A stretch of 50,704 bases of DNA, from contig CAKUGH010000007.1 in NCBI GenBank assembly GCA_934654605.1, forward strand, positions 1 through 50,704, in the 5' to 3' direction. Under the pieces are notes generated by a model that saw nothing but the letters and a program-made list of their open reading frames with translations, did not search any database and was not told the DNA's origin. Position 1 is the first letter of the stretch. The number at the start of each line of letters is the position of its first letter. The stretch is from an uncultured Collinsella sp. (GTDB lineage Bacteria; Actinomycetota; Coriobacteriia; Coriobacteriales; Coriobacteriaceae). A program made the translations under genes and the position numbers. Below, piece by piece: positions 16,678-26,152 of this stretch.

Positions 16678-16861
16678 CGAAGGTGAATGGTTTTCCCGAG
16701 AAGTGAACGAGCAAAATCGGACCCCTGAAGCATCGACACTTTTGAGGTGGAATTTCCTGCGGTTTCATCGAGTTTTTCCTGCGGTTTTGGCGCCAAAAAG
16801 TGTGAATGCTTCGGGGGTCCAAAATGGGTCGTTCACTTCTCGGGAAAACCATTCACCTTCG
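16678..16861. repeat. 184-bp palindromic element, copy 1
   Basis: Perfect 33-bp inverted terminal arms at 16678-16710 and 16829-16861. The complementarity continues inward (cggacccctgaagcat against atgcttcgggggtcc), so nearly the whole element can fold into one hairpin. The core (ttttcccgagaagtgaacga) is shared with 19806-19987, but the outer 13 bases differ between the copies. It lies between the VOC gene terminator and the end of the histidine kinase gene. No transposase gene inside. Confidence 0.88.
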
Positions 16862-16879
16862 TTTTGCGAGAGGCGCCCC

Positions 16880-18158
16880 TTACCGCGGTAGGCGAATCGT
16901 AAAGCGGCTGCCGACGCCTTCGACCGAGGTTACGCCGATGACGCCGCCGTGGCTGTCGACGATCCACTTGGCAATGGCGAGCCCCAGGCCCGAACCCTGT
17001 GCGCCGGCATCGCGCGCGTTATCGGCGCGGTAGAACCGCTCAAACGCGTGAGCTGCGGATTCTTGGTTCATGCCGATGCCCTCGTCCTCAACGCTTATGT
17101 CGATGGTGCCCGTGCCCGCATCCGGCGTTACGCCAAACGTGATGGTTGTCCCCGCATCCGAATACTTGGCGGCGTTTTGCACGATCACGCGCAGCGCTTG
17201 CTTCACGAGCGCCATGTCGACCGGCGCGTTGCAGCGCGGGTTGCCGACAAGCGCGGCATCGTACGCCAAGCGGTACGTATGCCCGGCATCGATCATCTGC
17301 GATTCCTCGCACACCTCGCCGACCAGTGCGGCCAGATTGGTATCCACGCGCCGCAGCACGGTGCGGCCGGCATCGCCGCGCGCCAAGAACAGCAGCTGCT
17401 CAACGAGCTCCTGCATGTGTTCGCTTTCGGCCTTGAGCGAGGCGATAGACTCTGCCAGCACAGCCGGGTCGTCCTTGCCCCAGCGGTCGAGCATATTCAC
17501 GTAGCCCTGAATCACCGCGATGGGCGTGCGCAGCTCGTGGCTCGCATCGTTCACGAAGCGCATCTGCTGTAGCTTGGCCTCCTGCATCTGACGCAGTAGG
17601 CGGTTGAGCGCGACCTCAATGCTCGCCAGGTCGGCGTCGCCGGTGGTGACGCTCGGCGAGTCGACGCTCGCGCGCTCGATGGCCTGCTCCAACGTTTCCA
17701 TCTTGCCGCCGGCAAGCTGCATGCGGCCGAGTTCGTCCACGCGCAGGGCCAGATCGTTGAGCGGCGCCATGGTGCGGCGCACGCGACGCGCGCCGCTGAG
17801 CATGTTGAGCACGCTGATAACTTGCCAGCCAACGACAACAATATAGAGAGGCCAAAGCGCCATAAGATCCTGTGCGAGGGGAAAGGTCTTTGCACCGCGC
17901 GCAAGCTCGACGGTGTAGGTGAGCGTGGTCAGGTCCCATCCGCGCGAGGGCCCCAGAAAAACGTCGCGGACTGCCGCGCCGGGAATCCACCCTGCGCTAA
18001 ACGTGCCATCGGGCAGTGTCTGGTTGTATCCGAAGACTAGGATCGCCGCCGCAACAAACAGCAGCAACAGGTCGAGCCATACGTAGCTTACCAGGCGTCG
18101 CCACATGTAGCTCCAGTTGATGGCGCGGGCGATGGAGGTGACGCGCTTGGTCTCGGTG

Positions 18159-18175
<17 letters not shown>
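16880..18175 (-). CDS. two-component sensor histidine kinase
   Basis: 431 residues. Two transmembrane helices (YVWLDLLLLFVAAAILVFGY, about 31-50; ALWPLYIVVVGWQVISVL, about 106-123) bracket a small extracytoplasmic loop, then a HAMP-like region, HisKA with FVNDASHELRTPIAVI (His 213), and HATPase_c with VIVQNAAKYSD, VEDEGIGM, FERFYRAD and GSGLGLAIAKWIV. The start at 18175 overlaps the end of the response-regulator gene by 17 bases, so the pair is translationally coupled; the upstream frame to 18256 lies within that gene and is rejected. Stimulus unknown. Confidence 0.92.
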
Positions 18176-18944
<769 letters not shown>

Positions 18945-18963
18945 ACGTGCCCCCCGTCTGCGA

Positions 18964-19506
18964 TTACTTGTCGTCGTTCAGATTCTGCTTGATGCCGTCC
19001 GCGGCGTCGGCGGCGTGGTCCATCAGGTTGTTGATGCTGCCGGGCACGTCGCCGTCGCTGTCGATGCGGTAGCGCATGCCAAAGAACAGGCCAATCAGCA
19101 TCAGCCACACCGTGGCGCCCCAGGCAAACAGCGCGATGATGGGGATCAGGATGGGGATGTTGAGGATGATGGCGTCGCGGCGCGTGGCGATAAACTTGGT
19201 GTCCAGGCTCAGACGGAACAGCTTTTTGAGGTATTCCCACACAGTGTCCATCTTCTTGGAGAAGTCGGTCTTTTCGCTCGATTTCTCGTAGGCGGCCTGC
19301 GCGGCGACCATCTCGGCCGAGGGCTCGTCGACCGGCGCGGACTCGGTGGCGGCGTGCGCCGACGTGGTCTGGGTCTTGCCCTGCGACTCGAGCCAAATGA
19401 TGGCGTCCAGAACGTTGCCATCGGCAGCGTCGAGCGCGGCCTTGGCATCGGTGTAGCTCACGTTGCACTTGGTGCGGATGGTTTCAACTTTTTCGAGGTC
19501 GTCCAT
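18964..19506 (-). CDS. DUF4342 / UBA-like membrane protein
   Basis: 180 residues. The N-terminal 45 residues (LEKVETIRTKCNVSYTDAKA ... ALDAADGNVLDAIIWLE) form a UBA-like three-helix domain as in DUF4342 proteins. An Ala/Ser/Glu linker follows, then a region with hydrophobic segments (IILNIPILIPIIALFAWGAT and VWLMLIGLFFGMRY) that should be membrane-embedded. The gene ends 20 bases before the response-regulator start on the same strand, so it may belong to that operon. Function unknown. GAAAGGA ribosome site. Confidence 0.8.
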   Translation of the reverse strand: MDDLEKVETIRTKCNVSYTDAKAALDAADGNVLDAIIWLESQGKTQTTSAHAATESAPVDEPSAEMVAAQAAYEKSSEKTDFSKKMDTVWEYLKKLFRLSLDTKFIATRRDAIILNIPILIPIIALFAWGATVWLMLIGLFFGMRYRIDSDGDVPGSINNLMDHAADAADGIKQNLNDDK

Positions 19507-20073
19507 GACCTTTCCTTTCGTTCGATGGGCGCGACGCCGGGCGATTGTCCGGGCGCGAGCGTTGCGTTCGGCGGCCTGCGTTGCGCGGTGCCGCCCCGCC
19601 CTTGGTCGAACTCTATAGTGCAGGTTATAGATTAAGCGATTCTTGAGCCAAGATTAATGTTGGATGAGTTTTTGGGTGGGGCGAGACGTGGCCCGAGGCG
19701 TGTAGGCGAGGGAAAGGCCGGTTTTGCGTGGCGCGGGGGAGAGGCGGGACGTGTTTTTGGGGTTGTGCGGGGGAGAGACGGCGTGCCGTTCGGGTTGCTA
19801 GCGACGAGGTCTAATACTTTTCCCGAGAAGTGAACGAGTGAAATCGGACCCCCGAAGCATCGACACTTTGAAGGCTCCGTTTCCTGCGGTTTTGAGGCTG
19901 GAATCCTGTGATTTTGCCATCGAAAAATGCGGATGCTCCAGGGGTCCAAAATAGGTCGTTCACTTCTCAGGAAAAGTATTAGACCTCATTGGAGAAGGTT
20001 GCCCCACAACAACAATGCGGCGGCAGAGACTGGGCGGGACAGAGGTAGTCGATGATGGGCTTTACAAACTACG
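19507..20073. other. intergenic region with a palindromic element
   Basis: About 570 bases without a supported gene. Holds the palindromic element at 19806-19987. A minus-strand open frame across it is an artefact of the repeat. The promoter of the DUF4342 gene should lie near 19510-19640. Confidence 0.5.
19806..19987. repeat. 182-bp palindromic element, copy 2
   Basis: Inverted arms of 32 bp at 19806-19837 and 19956-19987 with one C-A mismatch on the plus strand (a G-U pair on the minus strand). Shares the inner arm and internal segment (cggacccccgaagcatcgac) with copy 1. The outer arm gaggtctaatac / gtattagacctc is unrelated to copy 1 yet self-complementary. Confidence 0.88.
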
Positions 20074-20107
20074 TTGCAAAAGTATGAAAATATCCTACAA
20101 TTGCAAC
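20073..20107 (+). promoter_or_regulatory. promoter and inverted repeat of the AbiEi-like gene
   Basis: TTGCAA (20074-20079) and TACAAT (20096-20101) are spaced by 16 bases, as for a sigma-70-type promoter. The predicted transcription start is at or next to the ATG at 20108, so the mRNA may be leaderless. GTTGCAA and TTGCAAC flank the spacer as an inverted repeat, a likely operator; AbiEi proteins autorepress by binding inverted repeats. Confidence 0.5.
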
Positions 20108-20731
20108 ATGAAGTACTTTAGCAACATAACGGCGATAAGCGAGCTTTCCGAGAGCGAGGGCGTGTTCACCACGGCTCAGGCGGCTCGCATGGACATCTCT
20201 CGAGATGCGCTGGCACACTCATGCCGCGTGGGTCGTCTTGAACGGATATGCCACGGCGCCTACCGGATGTCTGGCACGCAGCGCCGAGACACCGATGAGC
20301 TCAACGCCCTTTGGAAGCTCACCAATCCCTCCCTTTGCGCGTGGGAGAGAAAACGACAGTGGGACGGCATCGCCGTAAGTGGTACGACCGCGGCGAACCT
20401 ACAGCAAATGGGCGATTTCTATCTGTTCCCCTACAGGATGACCGCGCCCACGCGCATCAATACAAGAAACGAATCCCTTTCCTTTGCAAAGCGCGAGATT
20501 GCCGAGCAGGATATCGTCTGGCTCGATGGCCTGCCGGTAACCAAACCCGAGCGCACGCTTGTCGATCTATGCCTCGATCGCGAGGACCCCTCATTAATTA
20601 CTGATGCCTATCACGATGCGCATGGGCGTGGGCTCAATACGCAGCGGCTGAAAGGACTCGTAGAAGAGAACTCTAAAACCGCCAAACGACGTGAGCTAAT
20701 GATGCCTCTGCTAATGGTGCTGAACGACTAA
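20108..20731 (+). CDS. AbiEi-type antitoxin / transcriptional regulator
   Basis: 207 residues. N-terminal winged-helix domain (ESEGVFTTAQAARMDISRDA then LERICHGAYRM), followed by an AbiEi C-terminal region with AVSGTTAANLQQMGDF and LPVTKPERTLVDLCLDRED. In AbiE systems this protein represses the operon and neutralises the nucleotidyltransferase AbiEii. ATG codons at 20084 and 20015 are in frame, but 20108 fits the promoter geometry and the family N-terminus. Sixteen bases downstream begins only a 21-codon remnant of the toxin gene, so this antitoxin appears orphaned. Confidence 0.82.
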   Translation: MKYFSNITAISELSESEGVFTTAQAARMDISRDALAHSCRVGRLERICHGAYRMSGTQRRDTDELNALWKLTNPSLCAWERKRQWDGIAVSGTTAANLQQMGDFYLFPYRMTAPTRINTRNESLSFAKREIAEQDIVWLDGLPVTKPERTLVDLCLDREDPSLITDAYHDAHGRGLNTQRLKGLVEENSKTAKRRELMMPLLMVLND

Positions 20732-20746
20732 TGCGAAACGGAGGAC

Positions 20747-20812
20747 ATGGTGAAGTACAAGACACCTGCCGCATTGGAGATGGCTGTTAGGGATGCTGCA
20801 AGGCAGGTTTAA
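20747..20812 (+). pseudogene. truncated 5' end of an AbiEii-type toxin gene
   Basis: GGAGG at 20740 precedes ATG at 20747; the frame reads MVKYKTPAALEMAVRDAARQ V and stops. This resembles the N-terminus of AbiEii-type nucleotidyltransferase toxins as I recall them, and it stands exactly where abiEii should follow abiEi. The remaining ~250 or more codons are missing; what follows is unrelated and leads into the defence island. Confidence 0.6.
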
Positions 20813-20859
20813 ACGAATGCTGAAACGTGAAAAATCGCGCTGCGATTGTCACGTAAGCC

Positions 20860-20882
20860 GGTAGCGCTACCGTAGCGCTACC
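20860..20882. repeat. palindromic tandem GTAGCGCTACC
   Basis: GGTAGCGCTACC is a perfect 12-bp palindrome and is followed directly by a second GTAGCGCTACC. It lies between the toxin remnant and the defence genes, about 90 bases before the first of them. Could be an operator or a junction relic. Confidence 0.45.
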
Positions 20883-20971
20883 GTTCGCATGATTTGGGTG
20901 TCAGTAAGTGATAATTGATTAATGGCCACTGCTATACTTGGCGAATATGATGCTAGTAAGATTGGCTTTGG

Positions 20972-22420
20972 ATGGAATCGATGCAGCTTGAGCCCGAACC
21001 GAGGATTTTAATTGAAAGCCTAAGAGATATTGGGTATTCGTTTAATAGCGCGCTAGCTGATATTGTCGACAATTCTATTACCGCGAAGGCAAGGAATATC
21101 TCAATCCTTGCTATTCCCTCTGATGACTTCAGAATTGCAATTATTGATGACGGTGAGGGCCTTGGCAGAGATGAGCTAATGCATGCCATGAAGCTCGGCA
21201 GCACTGATCCGAGGTGCAAGCGGAATTTGAACGATCTCGGGCGTTTTGGTCTCGGGTTAAAAACCGCTTCATTTTCACAATGCAGAAGGCTGACAGTTGT
21301 GTCAAAGAAAAACGATGAAGTGAATGCCTTCACGTGGGATCTCGATCTTGTTGCCAGTGAAAACAAATGGACAGTTTTGGAACAGAAAAAAACGGACGCC
21401 ATTCCGTTTATTGGAGAGATGCACGAGACGGGTACGCTTGTTCTCTGGGAAAAACTTGATCGTCTAACCGGGGTAAATGGATTCGGAAAAGCCAATTACG
21501 ACAGAATTATTAGCGAGGCACAAGATTATCTCTCTCTTGTATTTCATCGTTACTTGGCGGGAGAGCGTGGGCTCAAGCGCATCAAGGTCAATGTGAATAA
21601 TCGCACGCTTGACCCCATCGATCCATTTAATGTTAGCAATCAGGCGACGCAACCATCGCCTGTCGAAAATGTATGTCCCGGCGTTATGATGCAGGCGTTC
21701 ACTCTTCCGCATAGGTCAAATTATGCTTCAGATGCAGAGTACGAAAAGTTCGCTCTTCCTGGCGGTTACTTAAAGAATCAGGGCGTCTTTCTCTATCGCG
21801 CGAAGCGCTTGATACTGCATGGAACTTGGTTTGGGATTGCAAAGAAAACCGCTCTCACCCAGTTGTGCCGCGTGAAGATTGATATTGATGTCAACCAAGA
21901 TGAAGCATGGAAAATTGACGTTAAGAAAGTGTCCGCTCAGCTTCCAGAAGAAGTAAGGGCGAGTATCAAACAATTGATTGCTCATATTGGTGCGCCTTCA
22001 AAAAGAGTTTATCGTCGTCGCGGCGCTAGGTTAACGAGGCCTGAGGTATATCCGGCTTGGAATGCGGTAAAAACTGGAGACAAAACTCTTTATTGCATTA
22101 ATCGCAAAAACCCAATTCTGGATAGCTTCAATTCGTCTCTTGATGATGATCAGAGGGCCGCTTTCAAGACTGTTCTTTCGCTGGTCGAATCGTCATTCCC
22201 AACGGAATCTCTTTTCTACGAACTGTCGAACAACGAAGGGTCAGTTTGCTTTGAAGAGATGGAAGACGATGACTTTTGTAATGCTGTTCTCACGTTCTTT
22301 GGCTCACTAAAGCAAATGGGGAAGGATGAGGATGACATCCTTTCCATCATGAGGTCTGTTGACTTGTTCGTAAGACGCTGGAACGATGTACTTGCAATTC
22401 TTGGAATTGAGGAGCGTTAA
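20972..22420 (+). CDS. GHKL ATPase of paraMORC type (restriction-modification associated)
   Basis: 482 residues. Bergerat-fold ATPase motifs are clear: ALADIVDNSI (Asn 34), IIDDGEGLG (about 58-65) and GRFGLGLKTAS (about 90-100). A region consistent with an S5-type transducer domain follows (AKRLILHGTWFGIAKK ... CRVKIDIDVNQDEAWKIDV). Such MutL/MORC-like ATPases were described by Iyer and colleagues as parts of prokaryotic restriction systems, acting with superfamily II helicases and nucleases. ATG codons at 20972 and 20981 are both possible; the ribosome site is poor for either. The stop is followed without gap by the helicase ATG. Base use is clearly A+T-richer than the flanking genes. Confidence 0.85.
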   Translation: MESMQLEPEPRILIESLRDIGYSFNSALADIVDNSITAKARNISILAIPSDDFRIAIIDDGEGLGRDELMHAMKLGSTDPRCKRNLNDLGRFGLGLKTASFSQCRRLTVVSKKNDEVNAFTWDLDLVASENKWTVLEQKKTDAIPFIGEMHETGTLVLWEKLDRLTGVNGFGKANYDRIISEAQDYLSLVFHRYLAGERGLKRIKVNVNNRTLDPIDPFNVSNQATQPSPVENVCPGVMMQAFTLPHRSNYASDAEYEKFALPGGYLKNQGVFLYRAKRLILHGTWFGIAKKTALTQLCRVKIDIDVNQDEAWKIDVKKVSAQLPEEVRASIKQLIAHIGAPSKRVYRRRGARLTRPEVYPAWNAVKTGDKTLYCINRKNPILDSFNSSLDDDQRAAFKTVLSLVESSFPTESLFYELSNNEGSVCFEEMEDDDFCNAVLTFFGSLKQMGKDEDDILSIMRSVDLFVRRWNDVLAILGIEER

Positions 22421-25183
22421 ATGGATGCTACGCTAGAGCAGTTCATCAGCTATCTTGATAACACCGTTAGAGAGACTTTAGGAAACGAAGATAAAATCCC
22501 TGAGGAAGCTGATGTTTTATATGCCTTCTCTCAGCTCTACGACGCTCTTTCGTTTGCCTATCCCATTGCTAAGCAATGCAACAAGAACGAAATTGTATCT
22601 AAGCTTGTTGAGAGGTATTGCAGCGAGCTAACGATTAAAAAGAAACTTGGGTTTGAATTTAAGGATGAGGACAGCCATCCTTGGTTGAGTGAGGTAGAAG
22701 ACTCAATTGACTGGTTCTACTGGAATCGCTATAAGCAGTTTTTAGTGCGCGATAAAAAATGGGCGCAAGCTGCGGTTAAATCAATTGATAGAGACGGTCG
22801 TAACATCCTTGACCTAATGGCTAACCCTCTAAAAGGCGGATCATTCACGAGGCGCGGTCTTGTAGTTGCGTCTGTTCAATCTGGAAAAACGGCAAACTAT
22901 ATCGGATTGGTGTGCCGTGCCGCCGACGCCGGATATCGAATCATTATTGTCATGGCTGGCGTGCATAATGTCTTGCGAAATCAGACACAAGCCCGCCTCG
23001 AAGATGGGTTTACCGGATTCAATATTGAGAACCGTAAGGTTGAACCTGTTGGCGTTGGCAATAGAAATCAGGCAAGGCGTCCAATTGCTTGTACATCGAG
23101 GGAGGCTGATTTCAGCACGAGTAGGGCTGATGCTTTGAAGGGTATTCAAACCGTACAGGCAAACGAGCCTTTTCTCTTTGTGGTAAAAAAGAACAGCAAA
23201 TCTCTCCAGCAGGTCTATGAATGGTTGAAAAGCAACGGCAATCAAAATGATCCCCTGCTGCTCATTGACGATGAGGCGGATAATGCTTCGATTAACGGAA
23301 AATACAAGCTCGAAAAGCGAGAGAACGAACCGACCAAAATCAATGGGCAGATAAGAAACCTGCTTAACCTATTCAATAAGGCCTGCTATGTTGGCTACAC
23401 TGCTACGCCATTTGCTAACGTTTTGATCGATCCTAGCGTTGACAGCGATGAGTATGGTAAGGACCTTTTCCCGAGCAACTTTATTTACACGCTTGAGGAG
23501 TCTTCTGACTACTTCGGTGCCAAGAAGGTATTCGGAGATTATGACGAGCCTACTCACAGGCACTTGCGTTTCATTGGCGATGCGGACGATGTCCTTCCTG
23601 CAAAACATAAAAGTAGCTTTGAGCCCTTTATGCTGCCCCTTAGCCTAAAGGCGGCGATTCGTACTTTTGTATTGGCGACGACGATAAAGACGCTTCGTTT
23701 TGGCACAAATTTTCATTCAACGATGATGGTCAATGTCTCTCCCTATAAGAAACCGCAGAATTGCATGCGGAATCTAGTTGAGGATTACCTTATCGACCTG
23801 AATACGGCGGCAAAATCCTATGGGGCCTTAAGCCCGGAGGACGCGCTTAAGGCTTCTTCGCACCTAAGGGATTTGAAAGCTACTTGGGAGTTGGAATATG
23901 CAGGCTGCGGTTTTGGATGGAGCGAAATACAGCCATGTCTTTACGATCCGGATTACCATGTTCTGAGCATCAATACAGACTCGGGAGATGCTCTGGACTA
24001 TGAGAATAGGAACGAGCGAGTTATCGCGGTTGGCGGATATAGGCTTTCTCGTGGTTTAACCCTTGAAGGGTTAACGGTCTCCTACTATTCGCGAAACGCT
24101 AGGGCATATGACGCACTGATGCAGATGGCTCGTTGGTTTGGATATAGGCCTCAGTATGAGGATCTTTGTCGCGTATGGATGACCGACGAGGCGGCGGGCT
24201 GGTACAAATACGTTGCCGATTCGACGGAGAATCTGTTCGATCAATTAAGGAGCATGCGCCAAGTTAAGCGCACTCCAAAGAATTACGTTTTGAAAATACG
24301 TCAGAGCCCTGATGCCCTGACCGTTACCGCGAGAAATAAGATGGGTGCCGGGCAAAAGGAAAAGGCCCCAATCGATCTAAATGAGGGGTTCGTTGAAACG
24401 ATTGCATTTGACAGGGATGTGGAGATAGTTGCCGATAACGAAACGGCATGCAGGGACCTGCTTAGCAAAATACAGGGGTATGCGGACTTCAAGGACGGGG
24501 GCTCTTATAGATATCTTTATAAGGGGGTTCCGGTCAAGTTTGTCGCTGCTTTTCTAGAATCCTATGAAAATGAAGATGGCCTTTCGCCAAAGTCTCAAAA
24601 AGGTCCGATTCTAAGCTATATCAACGAGCGGTTGCTTGATGGCGAGCTGAAGGAATGGGATGTTCTCTTAGCACATGGCTCTCAATCAAATGATCCAATC
24701 GATTTGCCTGTTGATGGAACGGTCAACATGGAGCAAAGATACCCCGGTAGCGCTTCAAACAATAATGTCGTTGTTGTTGGAGAGAAGCATCGTTTATCCG
24801 GTCGTGGAGTTGAGGCCGCTGGCTTAAGTGCGGAAGAAAGGCAGGCGGCGGAAGAACGATATGCTGCAGACCATAACGGCGACAAGGCGAAAAACTGTTC
24901 CGACCTCTATTATCGTCAAATGAGGAGGCGGCCATTGCTGGTTTTGCATCCGATTTGCATGCGATTTGGAGAAATAAAAATTAAAGAAAAAAAGGAGGCT
25001 GGAAAAGAAGCTCCTTCTTGGTGGAAGAGCTGGGATGCTCAAGAACACGTTTTCGGCTGGAGCATCAGTTTTCCGCACACCAATAGGCAAACGCGACCAG
25101 TCACTTACGTTTTTAATTCTGTGGCGCTGGAGAACATGATGCCGGAACCCGAAGATAGCGATGATGATTATGAAGACGACTAG
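22421..25183 (+). CDS. Z1-domain superfamily II helicase/translocase
   Basis: 920 residues. Walker A SVQSGKT (151-157), Walker B LIDDEAD (about 281-287), motif III-like VGYTATPFAN (about 324-333), and C-terminal helicase-lobe motifs GGYRLSRGLTLEGL (motif V region) and QMARWFGYR (motif VI with arginine finger, about 567-575). The Z1 type is the ATP-driven translocase of restriction systems; the CglI N subunit contains such a domain. It most likely moves along DNA and controls the nuclease encoded next. Its 3' end overlaps the start of the nuclease gene. Confidence 0.92.
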   Translation: MDATLEQFISYLDNTVRETLGNEDKIPEEADVLYAFSQLYDALSFAYPIAKQCNKNEIVSKLVERYCSELTIKKKLGFEFKDEDSHPWLSEVEDSIDWFYWNRYKQFLVRDKKWAQAAVKSIDRDGRNILDLMANPLKGGSFTRRGLVVASVQSGKTANYIGLVCRAADAGYRIIIVMAGVHNVLRNQTQARLEDGFTGFNIENRKVEPVGVGNRNQARRPIACTSREADFSTSRADALKGIQTVQANEPFLFVVKKNSKSLQQVYEWLKSNGNQNDPLLLIDDEADNASINGKYKLEKRENEPTKINGQIRNLLNLFNKACYVGYTATPFANVLIDPSVDSDEYGKDLFPSNFIYTLEESSDYFGAKKVFGDYDEPTHRHLRFIGDADDVLPAKHKSSFEPFMLPLSLKAAIRTFVLATTIKTLRFGTNFHSTMMVNVSPYKKPQNCMRNLVEDYLIDLNTAAKSYGALSPEDALKASSHLRDLKATWELEYAGCGFGWSEIQPCLYDPDYHVLSINTDSGDALDYENRNERVIAVGGYRLSRGLTLEGLTVSYYSRNARAYDALMQMARWFGYRPQYEDLCRVWMTDEAAGWYKYVADSTENLFDQLRSMRQVKRTPKNYVLKIRQSPDALTVTARNKMGAGQKEKAPIDLNEGFVETIAFDRDVEIVADNETACRDLLSKIQGYADFKDGGSYRYLYKGVPVKFVAAFLESYENEDGLSPKSQKGPILSYINERLLDGELKEWDVLLAHGSQSNDPIDLPVDGTVNMEQRYPGSASNNNVVVVGEKHRLSGRGVEAAGLSAEERQAAEERYAADHNGDKAKNCSDLYYRQMRRRPLLVLHPICMRFGEIKIKEKKEAGKEAPSWWKSWDAQEHVFGWSISFPHTNRQTRPVTYVFNSVALENMMPEPEDSDDDYEDD

Positions 25184-26147
25184 CGATAATCCGTGGGATG
25201 AGCTGCCTAGATCGCGTGGAAGGGGCGACTACAACACGAGAATGGTCGCACCCGATGTCAATCCCGATGCAAAAAGGATTTATTGGGCAAAGGGCCGCTC
25301 TAATTATCCCGCTTTTCTTGTCGAATATGACAGCAGCGAGACGGGGGCACCGGAGCCTCCCAAGTTTAAGAACATTTCTATTCGCGACATTGAATCGGAG
25401 CGTTCCATACTACTTGAGCTCCAAGACCAAGAAATGAAAACCCAATTTCTCCGCTTATGTCTTGATATTGCCGATTCGGTGCAGAAGGCCCCCGCCGTTG
25501 CGATGAGGAAGATGACCTTCATGAGGCTCGAGAAATGGGCCTCGTTTCTCAGGCCTGGGCGTGGCCCCCTCACAGCCGAGCAACAAAAAGGGCTTATCGG
25601 CGAATTGCTATTCTTTAAACGGGTTTCCGCTACCATTTACGAGCCCTCGAATGCCTTGAGTGGCTGGACAGGTCCAGAACGATCTAAGCGCGATTTCGGT
25701 TACGGACAGGTTTTCGTCGAGGTAAAAAGCAAGCGAGGGTCGTCGAATTCGGAAATTGGAATATCGTCAGAAGAGCAATTGAATACCAACGAAAGTGAAA
25801 GGCTCTTCTTATATGTAGTAGAGTTGAACAGCGCTACGGATGAAGATAAAGCGGCATTTAGCCTTACCGATGTCGTAAACGATGTTCAAATGCTCTTCGA
25901 CAGCCCATTGGATTTGGCGCACTTTCAGGAGAAGCTATCGGATGCCGGGTATTTTCCGGAAGACGATTATTCCCACACCTTGTGGAGCGAGGGCGTAACC
26001 GAAGCATATGAAGTTAAGGGTGGATTTCCGCGAATCGTTTCCAGTTCGTGTCCGCCCGGAGTTAAGGCTGTTACATATAAAATCGACCTTGATTGCTGCT
26101 GTGATTACGAGGTTGATCGGAGTGCAATTACCCAGGCATTGAGGTGA
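25161..26147 (+). CDS. PD-(D/E)XK nuclease-fold protein (DUF4420-like)
   Basis: Up to 328 residues; in-frame ATGs at 25161, 25164 and 25170 make the exact start uncertain, all inside the end of the helicase gene. A nuclease-like core is seen around GPERSKRDFGYGQVFVEVKS: Asp in KRDFGYG and the EVKSK motif (E-x-K). Preceding GLIGELLFFKR supplies the usual N-terminal Glu helix. The position after a Z1 helicase and paraMORC ATPase is the one typical of the restriction endonuclease subunit. The C-terminal part (ESAKYKIDLDCC-like strand region) is not recognisable to me. Six bases separate it from the AIPR gene. Confidence 0.82.
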   Translation: MMIMKTTSDNPWDELPRSRGRGDYNTRMVAPDVNPDAKRIYWAKGRSNYPAFLVEYDSSETGAPEPPKFKNISIRDIESERSILLELQDQEMKTQFLRLCLDIADSVQKAPAVAMRKMTFMRLEKWASFLRPGRGPLTAEQQKGLIGELLFFKRVSATIYEPSNALSGWTGPERSKRDFGYGQVFVEVKSKRGSSNSEIGISSEEQLNTNESERLFLYVVELNSATDEDKAAFSLTDVVNDVQMLFDSPLDLAHFQEKLSDAGYFPEDDYSHTLWSEGVTEAYEVKGGFPRIVSSSCPPGVKAVTYKIDLDCCCDYEVDRSAITQALR

Positions 26148-26152
26148 ATTAG

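Noticed and set aside
16678..16861. Insertion sequence
   Set aside because: No transposase frame and nearly fully palindromic; kept as a repeat element rather than an IS.
19632..19949. 105-codon minus-strand open frame
   Set aside because: Runs through the 182-bp palindrome; similar peptides can be read from the other copy at 16631-16852, so it is repeat-derived.
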